The notes under the pieces were generated by a model that saw nothing but the letters and a program-made list of their open reading frames with translations, was not told where the DNA came from and did not search any database. Shown here piece after piece: positions 55,067 to 63,812 of a stretch of DNA of 64,000 nucleotides (the stretch's first letter is position 1; the number at the start of each line of letters is the position of its first letter). The DNA comes from Lachnoanaerobaculum gingivalis. Its GTDB lineage: Bacteria > Bacillota > Clostridia > Lachnospirales > Lachnospiraceae. The translations under genes and the position numbers were made by a program. The stretch is from positions 620,001-684,000 of the forward strand of contig NZ_RRCO01000001.1 in NCBI RefSeq assembly GCF_003862475.1, read 5' to 3'.

Positions 55067-55843
55067 TTAAAACTGTCTGTCGTCCAATGCTTCCTTATCA
55101 GGAGCGAATGTCTCACCCTCAAGTGAATCATCAGCAACATCCTCTGATGTTGAAAGGATCTCACCCTGATTTGCCTCGATAACGGCGTCTGCCATCTTAG
55201 CTACGATAAGCTTTACAGCACGGATAGCATCATCATTTCCCGGGATAAGATAATCTAGCTCATCAGGATCACAGTTTGTATCACAGATACCGATAAGTGG
55301 AATACCTAAAGTATGAGCCTCCTGAACACAGATTCTCTCCTTCTTTGGATCTATAATAAATATAGCGTCAGGAATGTTCTTCATATCCTTGATACCGCCG
55401 AGGTTCTTCTCAAGCTTCTCCCATTCCTTCTTTAACTGAATAACTTCCTTCTTTGGAAGTAAATCAAATGTACCGTCTTCGCTCATCTCTTCCAACTGAC
55501 GAAGTCTCTTGATTCTTGACTGGATTGTCTTAAAGTTTGTAAGCATTCCACCAAGCCATCTCTCGTTAACATAGTACATTCCGCAACGCTCAGCCTCTTC
55601 CTTGATAGCATCCTGTGCCTGCTTCTTTGTTCCTACGAAAAGGATCTTTCCACCATCCTTAGCTATGTCTGACATAGCATTGTATGCTGTATCAACCATA
55701 CCTACACTCTGCTGAAGATCGATAATGTGAATACCGTTTCTCTCTGTGTAGATATATGGAGCCATCTTAGGGTTCCATCTTCTTGTCTGATGTCCGAAGT
55801 GAACACCTGCCTCAAGTAACTGCTTCATTGAAATAACACTCAT
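55067..55843 (-). CDS. rpsB: 30S ribosomal protein S2
   Basis: 258 residues: [40 protein letters not shown], then [17 protein letters not shown] and [20 protein letters not shown]. Complete and typical, with a short acidic C-terminal tail. It begins the rpsB-tsf operon. A structured leader precedes it. Confidence 0.97.
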   Translation of the reverse strand: MSVISMKQLLEAGVHFGHQTRRWNPKMAPYIYTERNGIHIIDLQQSVGMVDTAYNAMSDIAKDGGKILFVGTKKQAQDAIKEEAERCGMYYVNERWLGGMLTNFKTIQSRIKRLRQLEEMSEDGTFDLLPKKEVIQLKKEWEKLEKNLGGIKDMKNIPDAIFIIDPKKERICVQEAHTLGIPLIGICDTNCDPDELDYLIPGNDDAIRAVKLIVAKMADAVIEANQGEILSTSEDVADDSLEGETFAPDKEALDDRQF

Positions 55844-55868
55844 TGTTTTTCTCCTTTGGTTTTTCTTC

Positions 55869-55921
55869 CATCAAGCTTAAGAAAAGGACCTATGGCACCT
55901 CTTTCCCTATTCACTTGATGT
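55869..55921 (-). promoter_or_regulatory. Candidate S2 autoregulatory leader
   Basis: On the minus strand CATCAAG and CTTGATG (55915-55921 and 55869-55876) close a stem around a purine-rich interior containing AGGGAAAGAGGTGCC. A structured RNA just before rpsB is expected for S2 feedback control. I cannot confirm that it matches the published motif. Confidence 0.45.
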
Positions 55922-55931
55922 GCTTATTTAG

Positions 55932-56561
55932 CTATAGAATTCTATCATAATATTCATCAGATTGCAACTCTTCTTTTTTATTACCATGATACAAAATAAG
56001 ACATAATATAAATCCCGCCGCAGCGCCTGCAACATGTGCGGCATTATCCACGCCTGTAGTCCTGAATCCTGTATAAAGCATAAGTGCAAGAGAGATTGCT
56101 ATCTGTTGTATACTCAAATCCTTTATTCTTCCTCTGTTTACAAGTAAAGCATATAAAAGCGCTCCCACTATACCGAATATCGCACCTGAAGCACCGGCAC
56201 TTACAGCCACATCACCTGTATAAGTCTGAAACCAATCCGAACCTATATTTGCAAGTATACCTGAGAGTATATATATAATGAAGAATCTCACATGTCCCAG
56301 TATATCTTCAAGTTTTCCTCCAAGCAGTACTAAAATAAGCATATTGTTGACTATATGTTCTATTCCGAAATGCATAAACATGGAAGTTACAAGTCTGTAA
56401 TACTCACCGTTTTTAATGTTCTCGGGAAAAGCCGCACCGTATTTCAGCATTACCATAGTATTTTCGGAGCCGCCATGGGTTTCAAGGAAGATAAAGTATA
56501 TAATATTTACAACTATAATACTGATTGCAACATAATTTTTCTTACCTATTCCAAGTTCCAT
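55932..56561 (-). CDS. Rhomboid family intramembrane serine protease
   Basis: 209 residues from the ATG at 56561, which overlaps the HIT stop in TAATG. Six helices. The catalytic dyad is Ser125 in SAGASGAIFG and His176 in NAAHVAGAAAG, with the usual HFGIEHIVNNM loop. It cleaves membrane proteins within the bilayer; the substrate is unknown. It is coupled to the HIT gene. Confidence 0.92.
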   Translation of the reverse strand: MELGIGKKNYVAISIIVVNIIYFIFLETHGGSENTMVMLKYGAAFPENIKNGEYYRLVTSMFMHFGIEHIVNNMLILVLLGGKLEDILGHVRFFIIYILSGILANIGSDWFQTYTGDVAVSAGASGAIFGIVGALLYALLVNRGRIKDLSIQQIAISLALMLYTGFRTTGVDNAAHVAGAAAGFILCLILYHGNKKEELQSDEYYDRIL

Positions 56562-56971
56562 TATCTGATACACTCTGCTATTTTCTTTGCTGTTTCTTTT
56601 TGCACTTCTTTATCCGACTGTCCCGGCACCCAACTTACAATACTTGAAGCATCATCATATCTCGGTATTACATGTATATGGCAGTGGAAAACCGTCTGTC
56701 CTGCACTCTCTCCTGTATTTGCCAGAGTATTAAATCCGGTAGCTCCAAGAGCCGCCATAGATGCCTTACCGAGTTTCGCAGCCAAAACAATTGCCTTTCC
56801 GGCTATATCCTCACCAAGTTCCGTGATATCTCTTGCATGTGTCTTCGGTAATATAAGCATATGTCCCTTGCTTGCAGGTGATAAATCAAGTATTACCTTA
56901 AAATTGTCGTCTTCAAAAACTGTATCTGAAGGAATCTCTCCATTTGCTATTTTACAAAAAATACAATCCAT
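56561..56971 (-). CDS. HIT family nucleotide hydrolase
   Basis: 136 residues. CIFCKIANGEIPSDTVFEDD at the start and the histidine triad HCHIHVIPRY near residue 97. Hint-type enzymes hydrolyse AMP-lysine or adenosine phosphoramidates. It lies 12 bp downstream of the cell-wall-binding protein gene and overlaps the rhomboid start by one base. Confidence 0.94.
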   Translation of the reverse strand: MDCIFCKIANGEIPSDTVFEDDNFKVILDLSPASKGHMLILPKTHARDITELGEDIAGKAIVLAAKLGKASMAALGATGFNTLANTGESAGQTVFHCHIHVIPRYDDASSIVSWVPGQSDKEVQKETAKKIAECIR

Positions 56972-56983
56972 ATTTACCTCGCT

Positions 56984-58330
56984 TTAATCATTATTAGTCC
57001 ACTCAGGTTCCTGCGGTGTTTCAAAAGTTCCCTTTATATTTGTATCACCGTCTATTGCCACAAGCACTCCTGCCGAATTGGTCTTATACTCCACCTTATC
57101 GGCATCTTTTACTTTGCCGTTTGATACTATCTTACCTGATGAGTTCACCACATAGTATGTATTACCGCTTCCACTCTCATTCGGAACCGCAAAAACCTGA
57201 TACTTTAAAGACTCATTTGCTTTTACAAGTCTTCCCTTGTAGTAAAGCTTGTGATCTTTTGTGCCTGTCAGCCCCTTACCTGTTGAAGTCTGGAAAAAAT
57301 ACTCCTCCGACTTACCGGTTCCGTCCTTTATTGTTTGCTTACCCTTCATAAGATAGCATTGTGACTCATTCCCGAAGTAGTATGCCGAGTATGTATTCCC
57401 CTGATAAACCTTTTGAATACCGTATACAGGTGTTCCATTTTTATTAAAGAGATACTGATTTCCCTTTATTTTCTGCAAATCACTTGCATTCAGTTTTTCA
57501 TTCTTTGATGCAACAGGTTCTCCTGTGGATGAGAAGTAGAACCATTCAACCGTATGATTGTACTCTCCTAGGAGCTCCTCAGGCGGCTCTGTGGAATACC
57601 ATCCTGTTCTTAGAGTTCCGTCCTCATTCATATACTTAAAATTTTTGATAGTAGGATTTGAACCTCCGGAAATCTGTACCCAGCCTGTAACAAGTTCTCC
57701 GTTTTCATTAAAAGCATATCTTACACCGTCTATCTTCTTCTCGCCGTATTTTGATCCGTTTGTAAGTACGGGTTTAAACTTCTTTCCTGTATTTGTAAAG
57801 TAGAACCACTTCTCTTCTGAAGATGAATTTGGACCTGTTCTTCTTTCCCCTTCATCATTTGGCGGCATAAGTTTATACCAGCCTGTCACCATGGTTCCGT
57901 CACTTTTTATATAGTAGTTATCATCTAGTATCCACCCGGTAAGCATCTTTCCGTCTTCATCAAAGTAATAATATTGGTTGTTTATGCTCTTCCAATTTCC
58001 TTTGACAGCCTTACCTCCGACCTGAAAATAAGCCCAGTAATCTTCACCTCTGTCCTTTAATTTTCTCCAGCCTTCCACTATAAGTCCCTGATCATCGACA
58101 TAATATTTGTCATCGTCTACCCAGCTGTTGGTAGCCATAACACCGGCATCGTTTAGATAACGCCATTTGTCATCTGCGCCTTTTCTCCACTCATTTGTTA
58201 TTTTATTATTGTTTCTGTCCAAGTAAGTCCAGTCTGAACCCGATTTTACCCAGCCTTCTGCATATGCGCTTAAAGGTGTTACCAAAAGTAAACCGAAAGT
58301 CAAAATCGGTAACAGTATTTTCTTTTTCAT
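56984..58330 (-). CDS. Secreted cell-wall-binding repeat protein
   Basis: 448 residues. Cleavable signal peptide (about 1-24, ending AYA). The mature protein consists of choline/glucan-binding-type repeats: GWVKSGSDWTYLDRNNNK, EWRKGADDKWRYLNDAGVMA, and many Trp-Tyr-Gly units such as GWILDDNYYIKSDGTMVTGW. There is no catalytic domain, so it probably acts as a surface adhesin or scaffold bound to teichoic acid or glucan. The last part (about 330-430) is less regular. A short Glu/Asn tail ends it. Confidence 0.88.
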   Translation of the reverse strand: MKKKILLPILTFGLLLVTPLSAYAEGWVKSGSDWTYLDRNNNKITNEWRKGADDKWRYLNDAGVMATNSWVDDDKYYVDDQGLIVEGWRKLKDRGEDYWAYFQVGGKAVKGNWKSINNQYYYFDEDGKMLTGWILDDNYYIKSDGTMVTGWYKLMPPNDEGERRTGPNSSSEEKWFYFTNTGKKFKPVLTNGSKYGEKKIDGVRYAFNENGELVTGWVQISGGSNPTIKNFKYMNEDGTLRTGWYSTEPPEELLGEYNHTVEWFYFSSTGEPVASKNEKLNASDLQKIKGNQYLFNKNGTPVYGIQKVYQGNTYSAYYFGNESQCYLMKGKQTIKDGTGKSEEYFFQTSTGKGLTGTKDHKLYYKGRLVKANESLKYQVFAVPNESGSGNTYYVVNSSGKIVSNGKVKDADKVEYKTNSAGVLVAIDGDTNIKGTFETPQEPEWTNND

Positions 58331-58449
58331 ATCCTACTCCATTATCGTTTATACTCGTTAAAGATTTTAATGTTTATGCTATACACTCTTTTGTACCATA
58401 TATTATACACTACAAGGTTGTATTTTTCATTACATTTACCTTAACTAAC

Positions 58450-58493
58450 GCAAAAAACCCGTCTCTGTCTTAGACAAAAACGGGTTTTGTTAT
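58450..58493 (-). terminator. Terminator of the rpsF-ssb-rpsR operon
   Basis: AAACCCGT and ACGGGTTT pair across about 17 nt; on the minus strand the hairpin leads into TTTTTTGCG. It lies about 15 bp after the rpsR stop. Confidence 0.85.
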
Positions 58494-58507
58494 ATTTTTT
58501 GTAAATT

Positions 58508-58777
58508 TTATTCTACAACGTAAGGAAGAAGAGCTATATGTCTAGCCTTCTTGATAGCTACTGTGATTTCTCTCTGATGCTTAGCGCAGCTTCCTGAAAT
58601 TCTTCTTGGAAGGATTTTTCCTCTCTCTGAAATATATTTTCTAAGAGTTGCCACATCTTTATAATCAATAGCCTTTTCCTTATCACTACAGAATGCACAA
58701 ACTTTCTTTCTCCTGCGTAATCCGTTAGCAGGTCTTTTTCTAGAGCCTTCTGCTCTGTCAGCCTTGTTAAATGCCAT
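58508..58777 (-). CDS. rpsR: 30S ribosomal protein S18
   Basis: 89 residues; [20 protein letters not shown] and [20 protein letters not shown] with [20 protein letters not shown] are the S18 signature. The extended N-terminus has CAFC, a possible zinc-binding pair. It is the last gene of the rpsF-ssb-rpsR operon, where S18 pairs with S6 in the ribosome. Confidence 0.97.
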   Translation of the reverse strand: MAFNKADRAEGSRKRPANGLRRRKKVCAFCSDKEKAIDYKDVATLRKYISERGKILPRRISGSCAKHQREITVAIKKARHIALLPYVVE

Positions 58778-58804
58778 GATAAAGTCCCCTTTCTTAATTT
58801 TAAC

Positions 58805-59251
58805 CTAGTTAAATGGTAGACCCTCGTCATCAACTCCGTCCGGAATATTCATAAATCCGTCTGTACTCGCTGATGCCGGTGACGGTCTTGTAGAAGCCTG
58901 ATAGCTGCTTGAGCCATCACTTGCTCCCTTACTGTCTGCAAATTCCTGAGTATCTATAATGACCTCAGTTGTATAAACTTTTTGACCTTCTTTGTTGGTA
59001 TAACTTCCTGTCTGAATACGACCTGAAACCAATACTCTCATTCCCTGTCTAAAATATCTCTCTGCAAACTCGCCGGCTTTATCAAATGCAACACATGGTA
59101 TAAAGTCTGCGTTCTGTTCAGATGAGTCTCCACGTTTGAAACCTCTATCTACCGCAAGAGTATATCTTGCAATTGCCATAGATCTCTCACCACTTGAATA
59201 TCTTACTTCCGGGTCTCTTGTTAGTCTGCCCATTAATATGGCTCTGTTCAT
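58805..59251 (-). CDS. ssb: Single-stranded DNA-binding protein
   Basis: 148 residues: MNRAILMGRLTRDPEVRYSS, an OB fold to about residue 105, then a Ser/Ala-rich linker and the acidic C-terminal tip DGVDDEGLPFN, in which the usual DDDIPF end is altered. It protects single-stranded DNA and recruits repair proteins. It is the middle gene of the S6-SSB-S18 operon. Confidence 0.96.
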   Translation of the reverse strand: MNRAILMGRLTRDPEVRYSSGERSMAIARYTLAVDRGFKRGDSSEQNADFIPCVAFDKAGEFAERYFRQGMRVLVSGRIQTGSYTNKEGQKVYTTEVIIDTQEFADSKGASDGSSSYQASTRPSPASASTDGFMNIPDGVDDEGLPFN

Positions 59252-59274
59252 ACAATCTCTCCTTTATATTAAGC

Positions 59275-59562
59275 TTACTGCTTAACGACTAGGTATCTCA
59301 CAACTGATTCCATGATACGAACATTTGCCTCTAACTCGTTAGGACAATTGTTATCCTCTGACTGGAACTTAATGAAATAGTAGAATCCTTCTTTTTGTTT
59401 GTTAATGTCATAGGCAAATCTCTTCTTACCCCAATCATCGACATTTACAACGCTTCCACCAAATCTTGTGATGTAGTTTTGAACTTTCTCCAGAGCTTCC
59501 GCTCTTGCATCATCTTCAAGCTTACCATTAAGCACTAATGCTAATTCATATGTACTTGTCAT
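59275..59562 (-). CDS. rpsF: 30S ribosomal protein S6
   Basis: 95 residues: TYELALVLNGKLEDDARAEA, DDWGKKRFAYDINKQKEGFY and NVRIMESVVRYLVVK are the S6 landmarks. An AGGAGG site lies upstream. It begins the rpsF-ssb-rpsR operon. Confidence 0.97.
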   Translation of the reverse strand: MTSTYELALVLNGKLEDDARAEALEKVQNYITRFGGSVVNVDDWGKKRFAYDINKQKEGFYYFIKFQSEDNNCPNELEANVRIMESVVRYLVVKQ

Positions 59563-59596
59563 TTCTTACCTCCTCTTGGTCTCTGGCCTTTGATAT

Positions 59597-59620
59597 TGAT
59601 ATCAAAAGCAAGGATTATGT
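59597..59620 (-). promoter_or_regulatory. Leader hairpin of the rpsF operon
   Basis: A self-complementary stretch GCTTTTGATAT/ATATCAAAGGC (up to 11 bp) lies about 35 nt before rpsF. It may be part of an S6:S18-responsive leader. I do not see the full published consensus. Confidence 0.35.
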
Positions 59621-59661
59621 GTCACAGTACTTAATAATATCATAGTTTATTTTCTATTGCA

Positions 59662-59690
59662 AGCGATAAATCATTATCTTTTTGCTTTGT
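59662..59690. repeat. 29-bp target-site duplication, left copy
   Basis: The 29 bp at 59662-59690 are repeated exactly at 61265-61293, with different bases on either side of both copies. Long duplications of 24-29 bp are typical of the IS1202 group. Confidence 0.92.
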
Positions 59691-61264
59691 ATAAGCCATA
59701 AATGATAAAGTCCTGGTATACCACAAATAAAAATGTCCCACTTATGGTAGAATAGTATTTTGTATATTCTAACACTAGGAGGGACTGACTTATCAGAAAG
59801 GTTATTTTATCAATGAATGAACAAAGAAAATATGAGGTTATTAAAGGGCTGGTAGATCACTCGGATACAGCTAATAAGGATAGAGCTGCTCTTATCCTAG
59901 GATGCACCAAGAGGCATATAAACCGTATGATACAAGGTTATATTAAAGATGGTAAGGCATTCTTTATCCATGGTAACAGAGGTAAGAAGCCTGCCACCAC
60001 TATACGTCCTGATGTCAGAAGTCAGGTTATTGATCTATACAGAACTAAATACTACGAGGCTAACTTTGAACACTATACGGAGCTTCTTAAAAAGCATGAG
60101 GGTATAAGCATCTCTTCTTCCTCTGTAATGAGTATTTTGGAGTCAGAGTACATTCTATCTCCAAAGGCTACAAAAGCTAAACGTAGACGCATTAAGCAGG
60201 CTCTCAGAGCCAAGAAGCAAGCTGCAACATCAAAAAAAGAATTATCACAGATACAAGCTAACTTAGTAGCAGTTGAAGATGCTCACAGTCGTCGTCCAAG
60301 ATGTGCTTATTTCGGTGAATTGCTTCAAATGGATGCTACCCCTTATGAATGGGTGCCCGGACAGATATGGCATCTACATTTGGCCATTGATGATGCCTCA
60401 GGTGTTGTTACGGGTGCATGGTTTGATACTCAAGAGACTCTTAACGGCTACTACCATGTGTTTGAACAGATTCTTACTGATTATGGTATTCCCTATAAGT
60501 TTCTTACTGATAAACGAACTGTATTTACATACAAGAAAAAAGGTGCCTTATCTGACGACAAAGACACCTATACACAGTTCGCTTACGCCTGCAAGCAACT
60601 TGGTATACAACTTGAATCAAGCAGCGTACCACAGGCTAAAGGACGCATAGAACGATTGAATCAAACCTTACAGTCACGCCTGCCTATTGAGTTTAGACTC
60701 GCAGGCGTAACCGACATCAATAATGCCAATGAATTCCTTTACCACTACATAAAAGAATTCAATGAGAAGTTCTCACTTCCATGTAATGGTATCAAATCTG
60801 TCTTTGAAAAGCAACCGTCTAAAGAAAAAATAAATCTTACTTTGGCGGTTTTAACCGAGAGAACTGTTGATGCCGGACATGCGATTCAATTCGAGAAGAA
60901 ATTTTATAAGATGGTAGATAATAAAGGAATGCAGACCCATTACCGAAAAGGTACCAAGGTTATGCTTATCAAAGCATTTGATAGGTCTCTGTTTGCGTGC
61001 GTAAATGACAAAGATATTTACGCTCTGGAAGAAATACCGCCCCATGAGCATAAATCTAAGGACTTGGATTCTGATTACAAACAACCCGAGCCTAGAAAAC
61101 CTTATATTCCACCAATGAACCATCCTTGGAGATTAGGTGCCTTTTATAAATTCGTACACTCACAGCCACACAGAATTGAAGAAGACATAAAAAGTGCATG
61201 ATAAAAGCCCCTTTTATGGGGCTTATAAATTAATTTTTTTGGGACATAATCATTTATGCTTGAC
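59691..61264 (+). mobile_element. IS1202-like (ISNCY) insertion sequence, 1574 bp
   Basis: It is bounded exactly by the 29-bp duplication. The ends form imperfect inverted repeats of about 23 bp sharing CATAAATGAT and GTCC. It contains one intact transposase gene and an internal terminator (AGCCCC/GGGGCT, about 61204-61226). It is apparently recent, because the duplication is perfect. Confidence 0.9.
59813..61201 (+). CDS. ISNCY/IS1202-group DDE transposase
   Basis: 462 residues. An N-terminal helix-turn-helix (AALILGCTKRHINRMIQGYI, about 27-46) precedes an integrase-type core: LLQMDATPYEWVPG with the first Asp, FLTDKRTVF with the second, and KGRIERLNQTLQSRLP with the Glu. The frame is intact. 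It resembles the IS1202/ISDol1 transposases. Confidence 0.92.
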   Translation: MNEQRKYEVIKGLVDHSDTANKDRAALILGCTKRHINRMIQGYIKDGKAFFIHGNRGKKPATTIRPDVRSQVIDLYRTKYYEANFEHYTELLKKHEGISISSSSVMSILESEYILSPKATKAKRRRIKQALRAKKQAATSKKELSQIQANLVAVEDAHSRRPRCAYFGELLQMDATPYEWVPGQIWHLHLAIDDASGVVTGAWFDTQETLNGYYHVFEQILTDYGIPYKFLTDKRTVFTYKKKGALSDDKDTYTQFAYACKQLGIQLESSSVPQAKGRIERLNQTLQSRLPIEFRLAGVTDINNANEFLYHYIKEFNEKFSLPCNGIKSVFEKQPSKEKINLTLAVLTERTVDAGHAIQFEKKFYKMVDNKGMQTHYRKGTKVMLIKAFDRSLFACVNDKDIYALEEIPPHEHKSKDLDSDYKQPEPRKPYIPPMNHPWRLGAFYKFVHSQPHRIEEDIKSA

Positions 61265-61293
61265 AGCGATAAATCATTATCTTTTTGCTTTGT
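61265..61293. repeat. 29-bp target-site duplication, right copy
   Basis: Exact copy of 59662-59690. It contains the last codons and the stop of the response regulator gene, so the insertion did not shorten that protein but cut it off from its former downstream sequence. Confidence 0.92.
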
Positions 61294-62071
61294 TTTTTTG
61301 ATATTCCGAAGGACTTAATGAAGTGTATTTTTTAAATACGGTACAAAAATACTTGTAATCACTGAATCCGACTTTACATGATATTTCATATATCATAAGA
61401 TCCGACTTTTCCAGATAGGAAATGGCCTTTTTTATCCTGTATTGACTCAACAAATCCACAAAACTTGTATTAAGCTTTGTCTTTAACTTCCTGCTGATAT
61501 AACTGTTGCTTACCTTAAGCTCATCCGCCACATCATTTATGCTCAGCCTCTCCGTATATTTACTTTGTATAATATCATAAACAGATCTTATAATAGAATC
61601 CGAGCTTTCTCCGGCTTTTAAAAATATTTTCCAGTCGTCTTCCTTTTCTATTATCTTATCCTTTACACTTTCCTCTATCTTTTTTTGCCTGTTGTTTTTA
61701 TTTATTTTCTCGGTTATTGATTTTAACAGTTCTGTAAGCTCATCCTCGTCTACAGGTTTTAGCAAATATCCCGATGCACCAAACTCTATAGCACTTTTGG
61801 CATAATTAAATTCCGCATAACTGGTGAGTATTATACTGAAAAAATCCTTGCCTTGAAGCTTGGCATTTTGTATCATTTCTATTCCGGTCATCTTCGGCAT
61901 CTTGATATCGCTGATAACTATATCCGGATTTAGCTTCAGTATCATATCAAGCCCTTCTTTGCCGTCCTTTGCCAGTCCAACTATGTTGCATCCGTAATCC
62001 ATCCACTCAAAGGAAATAGCCAGACCGTTTCTTATAATCTCCTCATCTTCAACTATAATAATCTTATGCAT
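61277..62071 (-). CDS. Response regulator with AraC-type DNA-binding domain (YesN-like)
   Basis: 264 residues. The receiver domain holds VEDEEIIRNG and the phosphorylation site Asp55 in DIVISDIKMPKMTG. The C-terminal AraC/XylS double helix-turn-helix spans about 165-260 (LSINDVADELKVSNSYISRK, then ISCKVGFSDYKYFCTVFKKY). It follows the sensor kinase gene by 3 bp. It likely controls the ABC transporter whose permease gene lies upstream. Confidence 0.94.
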   Translation of the reverse strand: MHKIIIVEDEEIIRNGLAISFEWMDYGCNIVGLAKDGKEGLDMILKLNPDIVISDIKMPKMTGIEMIQNAKLQGKDFFSIILTSYAEFNYAKSAIEFGASGYLLKPVDEDELTELLKSITEKINKNNRQKKIEESVKDKIIEKEDDWKIFLKAGESSDSIIRSVYDIIQSKYTERLSINDVADELKVSNSYISRKLKTKLNTSFVDLLSQYRIKKAISYLEKSDLMIYEISCKVGFSDYKYFCTVFKKYTSLSPSEYQKNKAKR

Positions 62072-62074
62072 ATC

Positions 62075-63778
62075 TCATTCTCCCTGTCTGAAAATTTGAG
62101 GTAATACCAAAACAACTTCGGTACCTTTATTCATTTCACTGTTTATTTCAACTCCGTATTCAGTACCGTATAGAAGTTCTATTCTCTTATGTACATTATA
62201 AAGTCCTATATGATCTGAAAGGTTATACTTCTCCTTCAAATTTACAACCAACTCTTTTAAAAGTTCCCTCTCTATACCCACTCCATCATCTCTTACTGTT
62301 ATATATACTTTTCCGGATTCTGTATAAGCTGATATTTCAACATTCAGTACTTCCACATCTTCTCCAAATCCATATTTAACGGCATTCTCCACAATGGGCT
62401 GAATTATCATCTTCGGTACGCTTACCACCTTGACTTCATCCGGAATATTGTCATTAAACTCAAGCCTTTCCCCGAATCTCACCTTCATGATTTCTATATA
62501 TCTTTTGACAAAATCAAACTCTTCCTTAAATCTGACCGTATCAACTGTGTTTTGGATACTATATCTTAAAAGCTTTGACAAGTTTACGACAGTCTTGTCG
62601 GCGACCTTCGGATTGAATTTTACCAGATATCTTATAGACTCAAGTGTATTGAACAAAAAATGTGGGTTGAACTGCGACTCCATCATTTGAACTATTGCCA
62701 TATTATTTTCCAGAGCCATTTTATCATGCCTTTCTATAAGATGTCTTATACTCCCAAGCATCATATTAAAAGAATGTCCTATAGATTTAAACTCATCATC
62801 GGATTCTATATTCAAATTTATATCAAGCTTTCCATCCTCCACCTGCTTTAGAGCATCTATAAGCTGATATATTATGGCGGTCTTTTTTGCCGAGAACTTA
62901 CCTGCACTCGAAGAAATTGCTGCCGCCATTATAATTGCTACAGCAATTATCAACAGCAGCATTATTATGCTTATATTAAGATAAGTGCTGCAATCTGTAA
63001 TCACATATATCCATGTATCTGCATAATCAACCCTATTCCTTGAAATATAGATTAGTTCTCCATCATTAAAGATCAGACCTCTTCTATCTCTGAAATTTTT
63101 AATAATCTTATTCCTATCATCGACAAAACGCTTTGAATTACTGAATATCACTCTATGAAATTTATTTACAAGCAAAACTGTACTATTTGTATTGTTAAAA
63201 ATAGCGTCAAGATTTTTAAGCTCCAGCTCATATGTACAAAGTCCTACAAATTCATTGTCTCTCACAATAGGCTTTACTATAAGATATGATGATGTTGGAG
63301 AATTTTCTGTTCCGTTACCACCGTAAATATATATTATACCGGAGCCCTCTTCCCAAAAGTTTGATTTACTTCCGGCTATCTGATATTTTATAAGGTCCTT
63401 TTTATTGTCACTTCTTTCCGTACTGAATAACATATCTAACTTTTTATCGAAAATATAAAATTGTGCCTTTATATCCTTTTGATTTATGAAGTTATATACA
63501 CCTTCAATTATCTCAACTTTGTATTGCTTGTTGTTTTTAAAAAGCTCTATATCAATCTCATTTGCAACATAATTTGTGTTTTCAATGTATCTGTTTAAAA
63601 CAAACTCAAGCTTTTCTTTTGAATTTAGAGCATATATATTATTATTCCTATAGATATTTACAAATGCAATTAAAATAAATCCAAGTACGCATATTATGCA
63701 TAAAATAAAACAGGGTGTAAGCGCATGAACTATAAGACTTCTTTTCAACTCTTCTTTAAAACTTATCTTTTTATTCAT
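62075..63778 (-). CDS. Sensor histidine kinase (YesM/LytS-type)
   Basis: 567 residues. Two membrane helices (about 13-35 and 270-292) enclose an extracytoplasmic sensor domain. A HAMP segment is at about 300-350. The His_kinase box is MMESQFNPHFLFNTLESIRY and the ATPase boxes are IIQPIVENAVKYGFG and VRDDGVGIE. It phosphorylates the neighbouring response regulator in response to an external solute, typically a sugar or other nutrient. Confidence 0.94.
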   Translation of the reverse strand: MNKKISFKEELKRSLIVHALTPCFILCIICVLGFILIAFVNIYRNNNIYALNSKEKLEFVLNRYIENTNYVANEIDIELFKNNKQYKVEIIEGVYNFINQKDIKAQFYIFDKKLDMLFSTERSDNKKDLIKYQIAGSKSNFWEEGSGIIYIYGGNGTENSPTSSYLIVKPIVRDNEFVGLCTYELELKNLDAIFNNTNSTVLLVNKFHRVIFSNSKRFVDDRNKIIKNFRDRRGLIFNDGELIYISRNRVDYADTWIYVITDCSTYLNISIIMLLLIIAVAIIMAAAISSSAGKFSAKKTAIIYQLIDALKQVEDGKLDINLNIESDDEFKSIGHSFNMMLGSIRHLIERHDKMALENNMAIVQMMESQFNPHFLFNTLESIRYLVKFNPKVADKTVVNLSKLLRYSIQNTVDTVRFKEEFDFVKRYIEIMKVRFGERLEFNDNIPDEVKVVSVPKMIIQPIVENAVKYGFGEDVEVLNVEISAYTESGKVYITVRDDGVGIERELLKELVVNLKEKYNLSDHIGLYNVHKRIELLYGTEYGVEINSEMNKGTEVVLVLPQIFRQGE

Positions 63779-63812
63779 AGCTTACACCCTTTATATTCCA
63801 TATTATATTTTA

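Noticed and set aside
56355-56987. 210-codon plus-strand ORF
   Set aside because: Antisense to the HIT and rhomboid genes, whose catalytic motifs are intact.
59597-59620. Firm call of an S6:S18 leader RNA
   Set aside because: Only a simple hairpin is visible; the conserved motif could not be recognised, so it is kept only as a low-confidence regulatory feature.
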